Source: Pseudomonadota bacterium (GTDB taxonomy: Bacteria > Pseudomonadota > Alphaproteobacteria > Rhizobiales > Rhizobiaceae). Taken from it: a stretch of 55,331 nucleotides of DNA. The notes under the pieces are model-generated. The model was not told the origin of the DNA, made no database searches, and saw only the letters and a program-made list of their open reading frames with translations. Shown here piece after piece: positions 16,226 to 25,242 of this stretch (its first letter is position 1; every line of letters begins with the position of its first letter). The stretch spans positions 1 through 55,331 of the forward strand of contig JAEZXX010000013.1 of assembly GCA_023419535.1 (NCBI GenBank). The letters are read 5' to 3'. The position numbers and the translations under genes are program-made.

Positions 16226-19003
16226 TCAGATCGGCTGGACGTATCCGTCGAGCACGCGCTTCTGGCCGGCCTTGTCGAAGTCGACGGTCAGCTTGTTGCC
16301 CTCCACCGTCGAAACCGTGCCGTTCCCGAACTTCATGTGGAAGACCCGGTCGCCGAGCGCGAAGCGGCTTTCCTCCTCGACCACGGATTTGGCGATCAGC
16401 TCCCCGGCGATCTCGCGCGGCCCGCCGCCCTTGGCGGAGGAATAGAGCCCGGCGCCCTTTCGCGGCGGCTCGTTGCGCCCCCGCCCGTGTTGGGCCGAGA
16501 AGGGCTCGGTCAGGCGGCCGGCGAAGCCCGAACTGTCGAAGACGGAGGTCTCCTCCCGAACGCCCGATCCGGCGGGGCCGCCGTCGCGCGCGATGTAGCG
16601 GTCGGCCTTCGACGCCGCGTCGGAGCGGCGCGCGCGAAGGTTCTCGCCCGTCGCGCCGCGCTCCTCGTAGCGCACCGTCCGGTCCTTGTGCGCGAGGTCG
16701 GCGCCCAGGCCCGAGGCGGCCTGCGCGCGGCGCCAGCCGGGCGTCTGATACGACTGCGTCGAGAAGCTCTGCGCGTCCCAGCGCGACGCCCCGTAGCCGC
16801 CATAGGAGCCGTGCGAGGACCCTTCGATCACCTCGACATGCGCCTCGGGCAGTTCGTCGAGGAAGCGCGAGGGGATGGTCGACTGCCAGAGCCCGTGGAT
16901 GCGGCGGTTGGAGACGAAGAAGAGCTTGGCGCGGCGCTTGGCCCGCGTGATGCCGACATAGGCGAGGCGCCGCTCCTCCTCCAGACCCGAGCGGCCGCCC
17001 TCGTCGAGCGAGCGCTGATGCGGGAAGAGGCCTTCCTCCCAGCCGGGCAGGAAGACGGTCTCGAATTCCAGGCCCTTGGCCGAGTGCAGCGTCATCAGCG
17101 TGACGGCGTCGAGCTCGGCGTTCTGCTCGGCGTCCATCACGAGCGCCACGTGCTCCAGGAAGGACGGAAGGCTCTCGTAATCGTCCATGGAGCGGACGAG
17201 TTCCTTCAGGTTCTCCAGCCGGCCCGGCGCCTCGGCCGAGCGATCCGCCTGCCACATGCCGGTGTAACCGCTCTCGTCGAGGATCATCTCGGCGAGATCG
17301 GTATGCTTCATCGTCGAGAGGTTCTCGGACCAGCGGGCGAAGTTGGTCACGACCTCGGCGAGCGCCGCCCGCGGCTTGGGCTTGAACTCGTCGGTGCGCA
17401 CCAGCTCGGCCGCCGCCGCCATCAGCGGCAGGTCGCGGGTGCGGGCATACTCGCGCAACGAGCGGATGGAGGTGTCGCCGAGGCCGCGCTTGGGCGTGTT
17501 GACGATGCGCTCGAAGGCCAGATCGTCGGCCGGCTGGCAGACGCATCGCAGGTAGGCGAGGGCGTCGCGGATCTCGAGCCGCTCGTAGAAGCGCGGCCCG
17601 CCGATGACGCGGTAATTCAGGCCGAGCGTGACGAAACGGTCCTCGAACTCGCGCATCTGGAAGGACGCGCGCACCAGGATCGCCATGTCGTTCAGCGCAT
17701 GCCCCTTGCGCTGGAGCTGTTCGATCTCCTCGCCGACGGCCCGCGCCTCCTCCTCCGAATCCCAGGCGGCGGTGACGGTGACCTTCTCGTCGTCCGGGTC
17801 GGAGCGCTCGGTGAAGAGGGTCTTGCCGAGTCGGTCCTCGTTGTGGGCGATGAGATGGCCCGCGGCGCCGAGGATGTGGGCCGTGGAGCGGTAGTTGTTC
17901 TCCAGCCGGATGACGGCCGAGCCGGGAAAGTCCTTTTCGAAGCGCAGGATGTTGTCGACCTCGGCGCCGCGCCAGCCGTAGATCGACTGGTCGTCGTCGC
18001 CGACGCAGCAGATGTTGACGCTGCTCGCGCTCACGCTGTCGCCGCTGCGCGGCTCGCTCCGTGAGGGCGCGCCATGCGGCGCGACGGCCATTCGGCCTTT
18101 CCCCGCTCCGCGGGCAAGCGCGCCCGCCACAGGTTCGCCGTCGCCTGCGACCGGCGTGGTCGCCTTCGGCCGCTGCGCCAGGAGCCGCAGCCAGAGATAC
18201 TGGGCGACGTTGGTGTCCTGGTACTCGTCGACGAGAATGTAGCGGAAGCGCCGGTGGTAGTCGGCGAGGATTTCCGGGTTGTCGGAGAAAATCCGGATGG
18301 GGTGCAGCAGGAGGTCGCCGAAATCGGCGGCGTTCAGCTGCAGGAGCCGCGCCTGATAGGCCTGATAGAGCAGGCGTCCCTTGCCGTTGGCGTAGGCGCG
18401 CGAATCCCCTTCCGGAATGCGCTTCGGCGTCAGGCCCTTGTTCTTCCAGCCGTCCATCATCTGCGCGAAGCCGCGCGCCGGCCAGCGCTTGTCGTCGATG
18501 TTCTCGGCCTGGATGAGCTGCTTAATCAGCCGCATCTGGTCGTCGGTGTCGAGGATGGTGAAGTTCGGCTTCAGCCCGACGATCTCGGCGTGGCGGCGCA
18601 GGATCTTCACCCCGATCGAGTGGAACGTGCCGAGCCAGGGCATGCCCTCCACCTGCTCTCCCACGAGGAGGCCGATGCGGGTGCGCATCTCGCGCGCGGC
18701 CTTGTTGGTGAAGGTGACGGCGAGGATCTGGCTGGGAAAGGCGCACTTCGTCGCCAGGATGTGCGCGATGCGCGTCGTGAGCACCCGCGTCTTGCCGGTG
18801 CCGGCGCCCGCCAGCACGAGGACGGGCCCTTCCGTCGTCTCAACGGCGCGCCGCTGCTCGGCGTTGAGGCCGGACAGATAGTCCGCCTCGGCGTTCGGGC
18901 GCGCCGGCCCGCCCCGCGCGGCGAGTGCGCGCTGGGTCAGCGAAAGCTTCTGCGCAGGCTCCTCGGACATGGGCTGAGCCTGCGAATCGACGCGGTCGGT
19001 CAT
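16226..19003 (-). CDS. uvrD: UvrD/PcrA-type ATP-dependent DNA helicase II with an internal insert
   Basis: Superfamily 1A 3'-5' helicase for nucleotide-excision and mismatch repair. Motifs appear in order: LSGLNAEQRRAV (Q motif), LAGAGTGKTRVLTTRI (Walker A), AVTFTNKAAREMRTRI (Ia), YILVDEYQDTN (II), VGDDDQSIYGWRGA (III), RLENNYRS (IV), VTLMTLHSAKGLEFETVFLPG (V) and EERRLAYVGITRAKR (VI). A basic, low-complexity linker (~700-860) leads to a C-terminal Tudor-like segment (VFHMKFGNGTVSTVEGNKLTVDF). At 925 residues it is long: residues ~282-329, between motifs II and III, are an in-frame insert of palindromic DNA. ATG 19003 is the first plausible start. Confidence 0.95.
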   Translation of the reverse strand: MTDRVDSQAQPMSEEPAQKLSLTQRALAARGGPARPNAEADYLSGLNAEQRRAVETTEGPVLVLAGAGTGKTRVLTTRIAHILATKCAFPSQILAVTFTNKAAREMRTRIGLLVGEQVEGMPWLGTFHSIGVKILRRHAEIVGLKPNFTILDTDDQMRLIKQLIQAENIDDKRWPARGFAQMMDGWKNKGLTPKRIPEGDSRAYANGKGRLLYQAYQARLLQLNAADFGDLLLHPIRIFSDNPEILADYHRRFRYILVDEYQDTNVAQYLWLRLLAQRPKATTPVAGDGEPVAGALARGAGKGRMAVAPHGAPSRSEPRSGDSVSASSVNICCVGDDDQSIYGWRGAEVDNILRFEKDFPGSAVIRLENNYRSTAHILGAAGHLIAHNEDRLGKTLFTERSDPDDEKVTVTAAWDSEEEARAVGEEIEQLQRKGHALNDMAILVRASFQMREFEDRFVTLGLNYRVIGGPRFYERLEIRDALAYLRCVCQPADDLAFERIVNTPKRGLGDTSIRSLREYARTRDLPLMAAAAELVRTDEFKPKPRAALAEVVTNFARWSENLSTMKHTDLAEMILDESGYTGMWQADRSAEAPGRLENLKELVRSMDDYESLPSFLEHVALVMDAEQNAELDAVTLMTLHSAKGLEFETVFLPGWEEGLFPHQRSLDEGGRSGLEEERRLAYVGITRAKRRAKLFFVSNRRIHGLWQSTIPSRFLDELPEAHVEVIEGSSHGSYGGYGASRWDAQSFSTQSYQTPGWRRAQAASGLGADLAHKDRTVRYEERGATGENLRARRSDAASKADRYIARDGGPAGSGVREETSVFDSSGFAGRLTEPFSAQHGRGRNEPPRKGAGLYSSAKGGGPREIAGELIAKSVVEEESRFALGDRVFHMKFGNGTVSTVEGNKLTVDFDKAGQKRVLDGYVQPI
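18018..18160. repeat. Palindrome-rich element inserted in frame in uvrD
   Basis: About 143-144 bases encoding ~48 residues (ATTPVAGDGEPVAGALARG...) that split the normally continuous stretch AQRPK / VNICCVGDDDQ. Read on the minus strand it is a chain of small hairpins: GCGGGC...GCCCGC, CCCGC-GGA-GCGGG, GGCC-GAAT-GGCC, GCGCC-GCAT-GGCGC and GCCGC-GCA-GCGGC. This architecture is like the palindromic elements known to insert in frame into Rickettsia proteins, but I cannot name a family for it. Confidence 0.7.
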
Positions 19004-19086
19004 GGCCGGTATCTAGGCGCTACGACCGAGCTCCGCCACACGAGGCGCGGTTGTAATTCAATGCGCGTGCTTCGGCCGGACGTTGA

Positions 19087-19112
19087 CATGATCTTTTCCG
19101 AAATGGATCATG
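19087..19112. repeat. Inverted repeat CATGATC-N12-GATCATG over the luxR start
   Basis: Seven-base arms at 19087-19093 and 19106-19112. CATGATCTTTTCCGAAA matches one end of the long palindromic intergenic repeat common in Rhizobiales, here with its middle missing. It could equally be an operator for the adjacent LuxR-type protein. It includes the first possible ATG (19110) of that gene, casting doubt on that start. Confidence 0.5.
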
Positions 19113-20249
19113 CGGCACGAGGACGACGGGTGCGAGGACGGGGGCGAGAGCGTGCCGGACGAGCCGTTGCCATCGGATCATCTCGTCGACCGAGTGTACG
19201 CGGCGCTGCTCGGCGAAGCATCGTGGCAGAGTTTCCTGACGGCGCTCTACGCGGATATCCCGGGTCGGCGCGGCACGCTTTTCTATTTCGACGCGGCCGC
19301 GGGGCGAGGCCTTTGCCAGATGACCACGGGAATGTCCCAGTGTGACGAGCAGGCGTTCGGAGAGCACTACAGTCGCGTCAACCCCTTCATGCCCAGTGCT
19401 GTCCTCCGTCCGATCGATCTCGGCGTCGTCTCCCAGGCGATGTGCCCTCAGGACGTTCTGCGTCGAACGGAATTCTACAACGACTACATGCGACCGATGG
19501 GCGCGCGAGCCGCCGTCGGCGTCACCGTCGTCAAGCAGAAGGACAGGCGCTTCTTCCTCACGGCACTGACCGATCGCGACGACGCCGACGAGAACCGCCG
19601 ACACGCCGATCGGCTCCAGATCGTCTCGCCGCACCTGCGACGTGCCTTCTCCTTCTATGCGGCGAACGCCCATCGGGATGCGATCGGGACCGTCGGAACT
19701 TCGATCCTCGACGCGGCGGAGATCGGAACGGTCGTCGTCGGCGAAGATCGGCGCCCCGTTTCCATCTCGGCCTACGGCAGTGCGCTTGCCGAAAGCGGCG
19801 CGGTCGTTCGAACCCGGGGTGCCTGCTTTCGCCTCGCCGACCGGAGCCTCGACGAGATCCTCGGTCAAATGGTGAGCCGCGGCTATGAAGGTCCGCGATC
19901 CATCTCGCGCATGTGCGGGCCGGCACGGATCACGCTGGTCCGCGTCCAGCGCGACAGCGCGGTCGAAGTCTTCCAGGGTCCGCTCGTCGTAATTCTCGTC
20001 GAGCCGGTCTTCGGGACGCCGACACCGGCCGACGCGCGCGGGGCGACGGCGGCCTTCGGCCTGACGAAGACCGAAGGGGAGATCCTGGTCGCTCTGCTCG
20101 AAGGCGCGACCCTCAACGATATCGCCAACCGGCGCGGCGTCTCTGTCGAGACCGTCCGCTCCCAGGCCAAGAGCATCTACGCCAAGACCGGCACGTCCGG
20201 TCGCTCCGAACTCTCGCGACGCGTCCGTACGGCCTCGCTGCGCGTCTAG
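19110..20249 (+). CDS. LuxR-type transcriptional regulator with uncharacterised sensor region
   Basis: Up to 379 residues. The C-terminal ~65 residues are a GerE/LuxR helix-turn-helix: FGLTKTEGEILVALLEGATLNDIANRRGVSVETVRSQAKSIYAKTG, ending LSRRVRTASL. The N-terminal ~300 residues resemble a PAS/GAF-like ligand or signal domain (VNPFMPSAVLRPIDLG, TEFYNDYMRPMGARAAVGV) but lack the autoinducer-binding signature Trp/Tyr/Asp pattern, so quorum sensing is not implied. The start is uncertain: ATG 19110 lies inside an inverted repeat, while GTG 19152 follows GGGGGCGAGA. It converges on the lipoprotein gene, overlapping it by four bases. Confidence 0.85.
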   Translation: MRHEDDGCEDGGESVPDEPLPSDHLVDRVYAALLGEASWQSFLTALYADIPGRRGTLFYFDAAAGRGLCQMTTGMSQCDEQAFGEHYSRVNPFMPSAVLRPIDLGVVSQAMCPQDVLRRTEFYNDYMRPMGARAAVGVTVVKQKDRRFFLTALTDRDDADENRRHADRLQIVSPHLRRAFSFYAANAHRDAIGTVGTSILDAAEIGTVVVGEDRRPVSISAYGSALAESGAVVRTRGACFRLADRSLDEILGQMVSRGYEGPRSISRMCGPARITLVRVQRDSAVEVFQGPLVVILVEPVFGTPTPADARGATAAFGLTKTEGEILVALLEGATLNDIANRRGVSVETVRSQAKSIYAKTGTSGRSELSRRVRTASLRV

Positions 20250-20608
20250 CGCCGCGCGCCGCGCCCGTCCTCGGTCCCGGCGTCGAGAAGGACGAGCAGG
20301 ATCGTGGCCTTTGACAAATCGAGGGTCGTAGCCACGAGTTCAGTCACCTGCCGGTCGACGTCGGAGCGCGGCATCCCACTGGTGAAGAGGACGTCCGCGA
20401 CGCGGTCCCGCTCCGCCGGACAGGGTTGCCCCACCGGCGTTGCGGCGGACAACGCCCGGACCGAGGCTTCCAGGACGCAGGTCTGGTAGCGCGCGACGAG
20501 ATCCTCGAGCGCCGCGGGGCCGGGCTGCTGGACGTTGCAGGCGGTGAGAGACGCCGCGAGGAACGCGGCGACCACGCGCCGGCAACAGGACCGCAGGATC
20601 ACACTCAT
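20246..20608 (-). CDS. Hypothetical lipoprotein, second gene of an exported-protein pair
   Basis: A 120-residue protein whose start MSVILRSCCRRVVAAFLAASLTAC is a lipoprotein signal peptide with lipobox LTAC (Cys24). The mature part is mainly helical, with two further cysteines (YQTCVLEAS and GQPCPAERDR) that could form a disulphide, and ends in a basic tail (DGRGARR). Family unknown. It begins one base after the stop of the upstream exported-protein gene, so they form an operon. Its 3' end overlaps the luxR stop on the opposite strand. Confidence 0.7.
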   Translation of the reverse strand: MSVILRSCCRRVVAAFLAASLTACNVQQPGPAALEDLVARYQTCVLEASVRALSAATPVGQPCPAERDRVADVLFTSGMPRSDVDRQVTELVATTLDLSKATILLVLLDAGTEDGRGARR

Positions 20609-20609
20609 C

Positions 20610-21320
20610 TCAGCGCTCCATCAGATTGGTGATGCCGACTTTCAGCTCCCGTTCGTAGAGATCGACGATCGCGCCTTTCAGCCCGCCTGTGACGCGCTCC
20701 GCGCGCTCGCGCAGACTCGAAAGCGACGGCAGCGACAGGATCAGTTCGCCGGCGAGGTCCGACAGTCGGTCGATCGTCCGGTCGGCGTAGAACTCACCCC
20801 CGAAGGCACGCGAGATCATCGCGCCGAGACCCTGTCCGGCCGTGCGGGCGTAGAGCGACGAAACCTGCTGGCGCAGGCTCGATGCGAGCGTGCGCTCGAC
20901 GGCGGCGGCGAACCGCGACGGGGCGCCGGCCTGCGACAGCGTCGCGCCGGCCTCTTCGGCCCACATGCCGGGGCGCATGGGCGAAGACGTGCGGCCCGTG
21001 GTCGTCGCAGGCAGAGCGGCCGGGCGCCTGGGCTCGGGCGCCATCGCCTGACTCTGGCTCTGTGCGATCATGCTGTCGACGAGCCCGCCGAGGATCGCAA
21101 GCCCCCCGCCGACGACCGCCATCTCGCCGTCCGAGAGGCCCCCGGATGATCCTGCGTAGGTCGATGCAGAAGGTCGGCCGACTTGGCCGGACTTACAGAT
21201 CTCAGGCTTGCGCTCGCAGATGTCCTCCATGTTCTCGGACCCCTGGCTCACGGCCGACTGGGGCACGCTCGTCAGAAGCGCGATGATCAACGGACATCCG
21301 ACCAAGAACTTCCTTCTCAT
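20610..21320 (-). CDS. Hypothetical exported protein, first gene of the pair
   Basis: A 236-residue protein with a signal peptide (MRRKFLVGCPLIIALLTSVPQSAVSQ), then a cysteine pair (EDICERKPEICK), a glycine-rich hydrophobic stretch (GEMAVVGGGLAILGGLVDSMIAQ) that may enter the membrane, a Pro/Arg linker, and a C-terminal helical region of ~110 residues (VERTLASSLRQQVSSLYARTAGQGLGAMISRAFGG ... VGITNLMER). I do not recognise the family. GGAGGGACGG precedes the ATG at 21320; longer upstream frames cross the opposite-strand AsmA leader and are not credible. Confidence 0.7.
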   Translation of the reverse strand: MRRKFLVGCPLIIALLTSVPQSAVSQGSENMEDICERKPEICKSGQVGRPSASTYAGSSGGLSDGEMAVVGGGLAILGGLVDSMIAQSQSQAMAPEPRRPAALPATTTGRTSSPMRPGMWAEEAGATLSQAGAPSRFAAAVERTLASSLRQQVSSLYARTAGQGLGAMISRAFGGEFYADRTIDRLSDLAGELILSLPSLSSLRERAERVTGGLKGAIVDLYERELKVGITNLMER

Positions 21321-21519
21321 CACCGTCCCTCCTCGGGAGGAGAGGTTTGCATTCGCATTGTCGAACGCCATCACCTGCACGGGGGATCTCGCCATGCGAC
21401 GACCAGCTTCGTGCCATCCCTCGACAAAGCCGCGGCGTTCTGGCGTAACCTCCGGCGGCGCAAGGATTTCGGCAGGCCGAGAGCGGGGGCCGCGCCGATC
21501 ACGGAAAGGGGGCGCCGGG

Positions 21520-24500
21520 ATGAGACTGTTCATCGCCCTCGGCGGACTTCTGGTCCTGCTTCTGTCCGCCGTTCTCGTCGCGCCGCTCTTCGTCGACTGG
21601 TCCGCCTTCCGTGCCGACTTCGAACGCGAGGCAAGCCGGATTCTCGGCCAGCCCGTGCGCGTGACGGGCGAGGCGGAGGCCCGGCTCCTGCCGTTCCCGT
21701 CCCTGACGTTCACGGACGTCGTCGTCGGCGAACCGGATGCCGAGCCCGCGATGACGCTCGCGCGCTTCCGGATGGACGCCGAGCTCGCCCCCTATCTGTC
21801 CGGTGAAATCCGCATCTTCCAGATGACGCTCGACGCGCCGCATCTCCGTGTGCCGTTGGACGAGCGGGACGGGGCCCCGACGCTGCCGGGCCTTCGCGAA
21901 ATGGGGGGCTCGACCGTCGTTCTGGAGAACGTCGTCGTCACCGACGGGCGCGTCTCGCTGCAGAACCGGGAGACCGGCCGTTCGCGCGAGATCTCGGGCA
22001 TCGATGCCGTCCTGTCGGCGCAGACGCTGAGCGGCCCCTTCTCGGGAACGGGCAGGCTGATGTCGGGCGGCGAGCCGCTGGGCTTCTCGCTCTCCTCGGG
22101 CCGGATCGAGGCGGACGGGCGATGGCCGTTCCGGCTGACGCTCGGCTCCGACCGGCTGGCGCTCGACGCCAGCCTCGACGGACAGACGCTTCTCGGCGAT
22201 GCCGAAACGGACTTCGAGGGCCGGTTCGAACTCGTCACGCGCGTGTCGGACGATGCCGCTGCGACGTCCGACCTCGCGCTTCCGCCTGTCCGCGTCTCCA
22301 GCGACCTTCTCCTGACGCGCCGCGAGGCGCATTTCTCGACGCTGCGCGCCGAGATCGGTCCCGCGGAGCGGCCCTACGTCCTCGGCGGCGAAGGTCGCCT
22401 CGACATCGCCGACATCCCTCATTTCGATCTCACCCTTCGCGGGGAGCAGATCGACGTCGACCGCCTCGCGGGCGAAGCCGAACCGCGGGGCGCCGTGATC
22501 GGCTTCGCCGAGCGGGCGCAAGCGGTGCGCTCGGCGCTGCGCGCCGTCCCCCGCATCGAGATCCCGGGCCGCGTCGCCCTGACGCTGCCGATCGTAACCG
22601 CCGGTGACACGACCATCCGCGATCTCTCCTTCTCCGGTTCGCCCTCCGGCGGCGGTTGGACGATCTCCGACCTTCGCGCCGAATTGCCGGGCCGCACGCT
22701 CCTCGAAGCGTCCGGCCTCCTCGAGGTCTACGAACGCTTCGCCTTCGACGGCCGCGTTCTCGTCGCCGCGCGCGAGCCCGCCCGATTCGCCACCTGGCTG
22801 ACCGGCGAGGCGCCGCCTTCGATCGCAGCGCTCGGCCGCGCCGGCTTCGAGGCCCGCGCCCGGCTTTCGCCCGAGGCACAGATCCTCGACGATCTCGAAA
22901 TCGATGTCGGCGGGCAGCGATTGCTCGGGCGCATGGAGCGGGCCGGCGAAGCGGGTGGGCGGTCCGTCTCGGTCGATCTGGCGGGCGAGGCGGTCGATCT
23001 CGACGCGTTCCTCGCCTTCGGCCGGCTCTTCGTCGATGCGGGCGCCGTCCTCGACCCGGTGGACGCGCTCGACGTGCGGTTCGAAGCGGGGCCCATCGCC
23101 TACGACGGCTTAGCCGCCCGGACGCTCGGCCTCGATTTCGGCTACGCCGACGGCCTTCTGGACCTCCGCAATCTGATCGCCGAAGGGCTCGAGGGGGCCG
23201 ATATCGAGGCCCGCGGAACGGTCGCGTCGCTCCTGACGTCGCCCGCGCCCGACCTTGCGGCCGAGATATCCGCCGCCGAGCCCGCGCGTCTGGCGGAGGC
23301 CCTGGCGCGCCGCTGGCCCCGCCTCGTGCCGCAGCCGCTGGTGCAGGCGGCGGGCAATGCCGGGGCGCTCGAGGCCTCGCTGTCCGCCTCGACACCGCCG
23401 GAGGCGGACGGGCCGGCCATCATCCTGGACGTTCAGGGGACGGCCGGCGGCACCCGGTTTTCGCTCGCCTCGGCCTTCGAGAACGGGGTCGGCGCATTCG
23501 AGGATCCCGCACGCTTCGGGGCGGAGGCGAGCCTCTCCAACGACGACCCCGCGGAACTCCTGCGCCAGTTCGGCCTTGCGGGAATCGATCTCGGCCTTCC
23601 CGCACCTTTGACCGTTGTCGGCACGATCTCGGGCGACGGCAGCGCCCCGATTCGCCTGACGGCGACCGGCACCGCACCGGGCTCCACGCTCCGGACGGAG
23701 GGCGTCCTTCGGCGGGACGGCGGCGGCTGGGGCGCGGACTTGGACCTGACGACGCAGAGCCAGGACGCCGCGCCCTGGCTGACGGCGGCCGGTGCCGCCT
23801 TCGGACAGGGGTTCGACGGTCTTCCCGCGGACCTTCGCGCCGGCCTGTCGATCGCGGCGAACGGCGACTGGACGCTGAGGGAGGCGACCGGCTCTCTGGC
23901 CGGGACCTCCATTGCCGCCTCGGCCGCCTCGACGGGGGGCAGGACCGAGGGCTCCGTCGACGTCGGTACGCTCTCGCTGCCCTGGCTCGCGACCCTCGTC
24001 TACGGCGTCTCCCCGGACCTTCCGGCGGAGGACGGTTCCTGGTCGAACCAGCCCGTCGCCGCTCCGCTTCTGCCGGCGGGGGGCGGCTCCGTGGAGTTGA
24101 GGGCGGAGCGGGTCGATCTCGGGGGCGCGGCGTCCCTTGCCGATGTTTCCGCGCGGATCGAGGCCGGGCCTTCGAGCCTCAGCGTCTCCGATCTTGCCGC
24201 TACGCTGGAAGAGGGTCGGCTGACGGGTGGCGGCGCCATGGCGAATGCCGGCGGTTTCGCGAGCCTGCGTCTCGATCTCGAGCTTCAGGACGCCGCGCTC
24301 GACGCTCCCGCGCTCCCTCTCGACGGCACGCTCTCCGGCCGTCTTGCGCTGGAGGCGAGTGGACGGAGCTTTGCCGAACTGGCGGCTTCGGCAACGGGCG
24401 AGGGGCACGCGCGGCTGACGGGCGCCGAGCTTGACGGCGTCGCGCCCGGCCGCCTGCCTTCGATCCTAGCCGCCGTCGACGAACAAGAGGGGCCGTTCGA

Positions 24501-25242
24501 TCCCGATGTCGTTCTGGAGATCGTCGCGCGCGCCGATGCCGGTGCCCGCTATGGGCTCGGCGACCTGGAGACCGGGATCACGGTCGCACTCGGTGTTGCG
24601 CGTGCCGCGCCCGTCACGCTCGATCGGGGCACGGAGCGCCTGACGGGCGAGGGGACCTTCGACCTGCGCTCGGGCACGGTTTCGGCTGCGCTGACGCTTG
24701 CCTTCTCGCCCCCGCAGGACGAGGCCGTGCCCGACGCCCGGCCGGAGATCGCCTACGCGCTCGACCCGGCGCAGGGCTGGGTGCTGGCGAGCGTCGAGCC
24801 GCTCGCCTCGTACCTTTCGCTGCGGGCCTACGCCCGCGAGCAGGAGCGGTTGGAGGCGCTGCGCGAGGAACTGCGCGAGACCGTGCGCCTCCGCCGCGAA
24901 GCGCGCTTCTACCGCTGGCGGCAGGCGGAACGCGAGCGGATCGAGGCCGAGCGCGTGGCGGCCGCCGAGGCGGAGCGGCTTCGGATCGAGGCGGAAGAGG
25001 CGGATGAGCGCGAGCGCGAGGCCGCCGAGCGCGCCGAGGCGGAACGGGCGGCACAGGAGGAGGCGGCGCGCGAGGCCGCGGCTGCCGCGGCACAAGCCGC
25101 AGAGGACGCGGCCCGGGCGCAGCCGCCGGCGCAGCCCCCGGCGTCCGCACCCCTCGACTTCGGTCTGCCGTCCCCGGCCGAGCCGCCGGCCGACGACGGC
25201 TATCAGGGACTGCCGGGCGTCACGCCGCTGCCGTCCTTCTGA
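21520..25242 (+). CDS. AsmA-family inner-membrane-anchored protein with a coiled-coil tail
   Basis: A 1240-residue envelope protein. One N-terminal membrane helix (LFIALGGLLVLLLSAVLVAPLFV) is followed by the AsmA start DWSAFRADFEREASRILGQPVRVTGEAEARLLPFPSLTFTDVVVG and a long series of beta-rich repeats facing the periplasm; the conserved C-terminal AsmA region includes GEGHARLTGAELDG. AsmA-like proteins form long hydrophobic grooves and are implicated in phospholipid transport to the outer membrane. Unusually, residues ~1105-1200 are a charged Glu/Arg/Ala coiled coil (YAREQERLEALREELRETV...), then a Pro-rich end. GGGGGCGCCGGG weakly supports ATG 21520. Confidence 0.88.
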   Translation: MRLFIALGGLLVLLLSAVLVAPLFVDWSAFRADFEREASRILGQPVRVTGEAEARLLPFPSLTFTDVVVGEPDAEPAMTLARFRMDAELAPYLSGEIRIFQMTLDAPHLRVPLDERDGAPTLPGLREMGGSTVVLENVVVTDGRVSLQNRETGRSREISGIDAVLSAQTLSGPFSGTGRLMSGGEPLGFSLSSGRIEADGRWPFRLTLGSDRLALDASLDGQTLLGDAETDFEGRFELVTRVSDDAAATSDLALPPVRVSSDLLLTRREAHFSTLRAEIGPAERPYVLGGEGRLDIADIPHFDLTLRGEQIDVDRLAGEAEPRGAVIGFAERAQAVRSALRAVPRIEIPGRVALTLPIVTAGDTTIRDLSFSGSPSGGGWTISDLRAELPGRTLLEASGLLEVYERFAFDGRVLVAAREPARFATWLTGEAPPSIAALGRAGFEARARLSPEAQILDDLEIDVGGQRLLGRMERAGEAGGRSVSVDLAGEAVDLDAFLAFGRLFVDAGAVLDPVDALDVRFEAGPIAYDGLAARTLGLDFGYADGLLDLRNLIAEGLEGADIEARGTVASLLTSPAPDLAAEISAAEPARLAEALARRWPRLVPQPLVQAAGNAGALEASLSASTPPEADGPAIILDVQGTAGGTRFSLASAFENGVGAFEDPARFGAEASLSNDDPAELLRQFGLAGIDLGLPAPLTVVGTISGDGSAPIRLTATGTAPGSTLRTEGVLRRDGGGWGADLDLTTQSQDAAPWLTAAGAAFGQGFDGLPADLRAGLSIAANGDWTLREATGSLAGTSIAASAASTGGRTEGSVDVGTLSLPWLATLVYGVSPDLPAEDGSWSNQPVAAPLLPAGGGSVELRAERVDLGGAASLADVSARIEAGPSSLSVSDLAATLEEGRLTGGGAMANAGGFASLRLDLELQDAALDAPALPLDGTLSGRLALEASGRSFAELAASATGEGHARLTGAELDGVAPGRLPSILAAVDEQEGPFDPDVVLEIVARADAGARYGLGDLETGITVALGVARAAPVTLDRGTERLTGEGTFDLRSGTVSAALTLAFSPPQDEAVPDARPEIAYALDPAQGWVLASVEPLASYLSLRAYAREQERLEALREELRETVRLRREARFYRWRQAERERIEAERVAAAEAERLRIEAEEADEREREAAERAEAERAAQEEAAREAAAAAAQAAEDAARAQPPAQPPASAPLDFGLPSPAEPPADDGYQGLPGVTPLPSF

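Noticed and set aside
16052..18064. A 670-codon plus-strand frame
   Set aside because: Antisense shadow of uvrD, with repetitive Arg/Ala/Val/Gly composition and no family features.
19110..20249. Quorum-sensing receptor with a partner luxI
   Set aside because: The sensor region lacks the autoinducer-binding signature residues, and no synthase gene is present.
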